Origin: Candidatus Aerophobota bacterium
Lineage (GTDB): Bacteria > Aerophobota > Aerophobia > Aerophobales > B3-G15
DNA: 13,571 nucleotides
Direction: 5' to 3'
Assembly (NCBI GenBank): GCA_003648845.1
Contig: QMQA01000006.1
Coordinates: forward strand, 1 to 13,571
Below the pieces are notes generated by a model. It made no database searches. It saw only the letters and a list, made by a program, of their open reading frames with translations, and was not told where the DNA came from. Of the stretch, positions 13,094 through 13,571 are shown in pieces (position 1 is the first letter of the stretch; each line of letters opens with the position of its first letter). The translations under genes were made by a program, and so were the position numbers.

Positions 13094-13571
13094 ATGGAGA
13101 AAAAAGTAGCCTTCATCCATACGGTGGTCTCACTGGCAGAAACTCTCAAAAAGTTAATAGCTGAAGCACTACCACAGACCGGTGTTTTTCATATTGTAGA
13201 TGAAAGTCTGCTACAGGAGATGATCTCGATAGGACGATTAACTCCATCAATAGTGAGACGCCTATGCTGTCAGGTTGCTCTGTGTAAGGAGGCAGGGGCT
13301 GACCTGGTTATGGTTTGCTGCAGCAGTATTTCTCCAGGAGTGGATGTTGCAAAGAAAATAGTAGATATACCGGTGTTAAAAATTGATGAGCCTATGGCAG
13401 AGAAGGCTGTTGAGACCGGGAATGTTATCGGGGTTTTAGCTACCGCGAGAACCACTTTGACCAATAGTTCGGAGTTGATAAAAAATAAAGCAAAACTTAA
13501 AGGCCGAACGGTAAAGATAAAAACGGTACTCTGTGAAGAAGCTTTTAAGGCATTGCTTAAAGGGGACAAAG
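13094..13571 (+). CDS. Asp/Glu racemase-superfamily protein, N-terminal part (truncated by window end)
   Basis: The frame opens at ATG 13094 and runs off the end of the window without a stop, giving 159 residues. It shows the Asp/Glu racemase layout: a first strand KKVAFIHTVVSLAETL, then FHIVDESLL, and a cysteine loop MVCCSSISPGVDVAKK near residues 75-90 that holds the first catalytic Cys. The strand IPVLKIDEPMAEKAV and GVLATARTTL follow. The second catalytic Cys would lie downstream. It differs in sequence from the gene at 12301, so it is not a recent duplicate. It starts 10 bp after that gene with a poor ribosome binding site; ATG 13049, overlapping the previous gene, is an alternative start. 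The substrate is unknown. Confidence 0.85.
   Translation, partial: MEKKVAFIHTVVSLAETLKKLIAEALPQTGVFHIVDESLLQEMISIGRLTPSIVRRLCCQVALCKEAGADLVMVCCSSISPGVDVAKKIVDIPVLKIDEPMAEKAVETGNVIGVLATARTTLTNSSELIKNKAKLKGRTVKIKTVLCEEAFKALLKGDK

Overview
The window looks like a chromosomal segment of an anaerobic bacterium. It has moderate-to-low GC by eye, several TTG/GTG starts with clear Shine-Dalgarno sites, sigma70-like promoters (three with a perfect TTGACA box and 17-bp spacing) and a bacterial ComEC-type protein. The lineage cannot be fixed from the sequence alone. The archaeal-flavoured family B DNA polymerase, a TRAP transporter and an Old Yellow Enzyme-type Fe-S flavoprotein would fit a deep-branching fermenter (for example Atribacterota-like), but that is only a guess.

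Left part (1-4660), housekeeping and DNA-related genes. The window opens with the last 25 codons of a gene that resembles the C-terminus of orotate phosphoribosyltransferase. Next come a ComEC/Rec2-family membrane protein without a metallo-beta-lactamase domain (201-1784) and a small gene with its own strong promoter whose zincin-like motif is degenerate, HEALS instead of HExxH (1866-2234). A full-length family B DNA polymerase lies on the minus strand (4660-2231), converging on the small gene with a 4-bp overlap.

Middle and right part (4675-13571), a catabolic locus arranged around a divergent control region (5755-5960). Leftward runs a malate/lactate dehydrogenase of the Ldh_2 family, with polB 14 bp downstream. 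Rightward run an XRE-cupin regulator, a 2,4-dienoyl-CoA-reductase-like flavoprotein, a lactonase-like metallo-beta-lactamase protein, a complete DctP-DctQ-DctM TRAP transporter, a maleate isomerase/arylmalonate decarboxylase-like protein and the start of a second Asp/Glu-racemase-superfamily protein cut by the window end. Spacing is tight (10 bp, ATGA overlap, GTGA overlap, about 30 bp or less) except for the 196-bp gap before dctP, which carries a separate promoter candidate.

Taken together, the right part reads as an uptake and degradation system for an organic acid. The TRAP system would import it, the cofactor-independent racemase/isomerase-type enzymes would change its stereochemistry or double bond, the flavoprotein would reduce an unsaturated bond, the MBL protein might open a lactone or thioester, and the Ldh_2 enzyme would interconvert a 2-hydroxy and a 2-oxo acid. 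The substrate is not identifiable from sequence. Notable regulatory structures are a 7+7 bp palindrome between the -35 and -10 of the regulator gene, an 11-bp dyad across the -35 of the TRAP promoter, and a perfect 12-bp-stem hairpin between dctP and dctQ that argues for a later dctQ start. No tRNA, rRNA, CRISPR array or insertion sequence was seen, and no gene-free stretch exceeds 300 bases.
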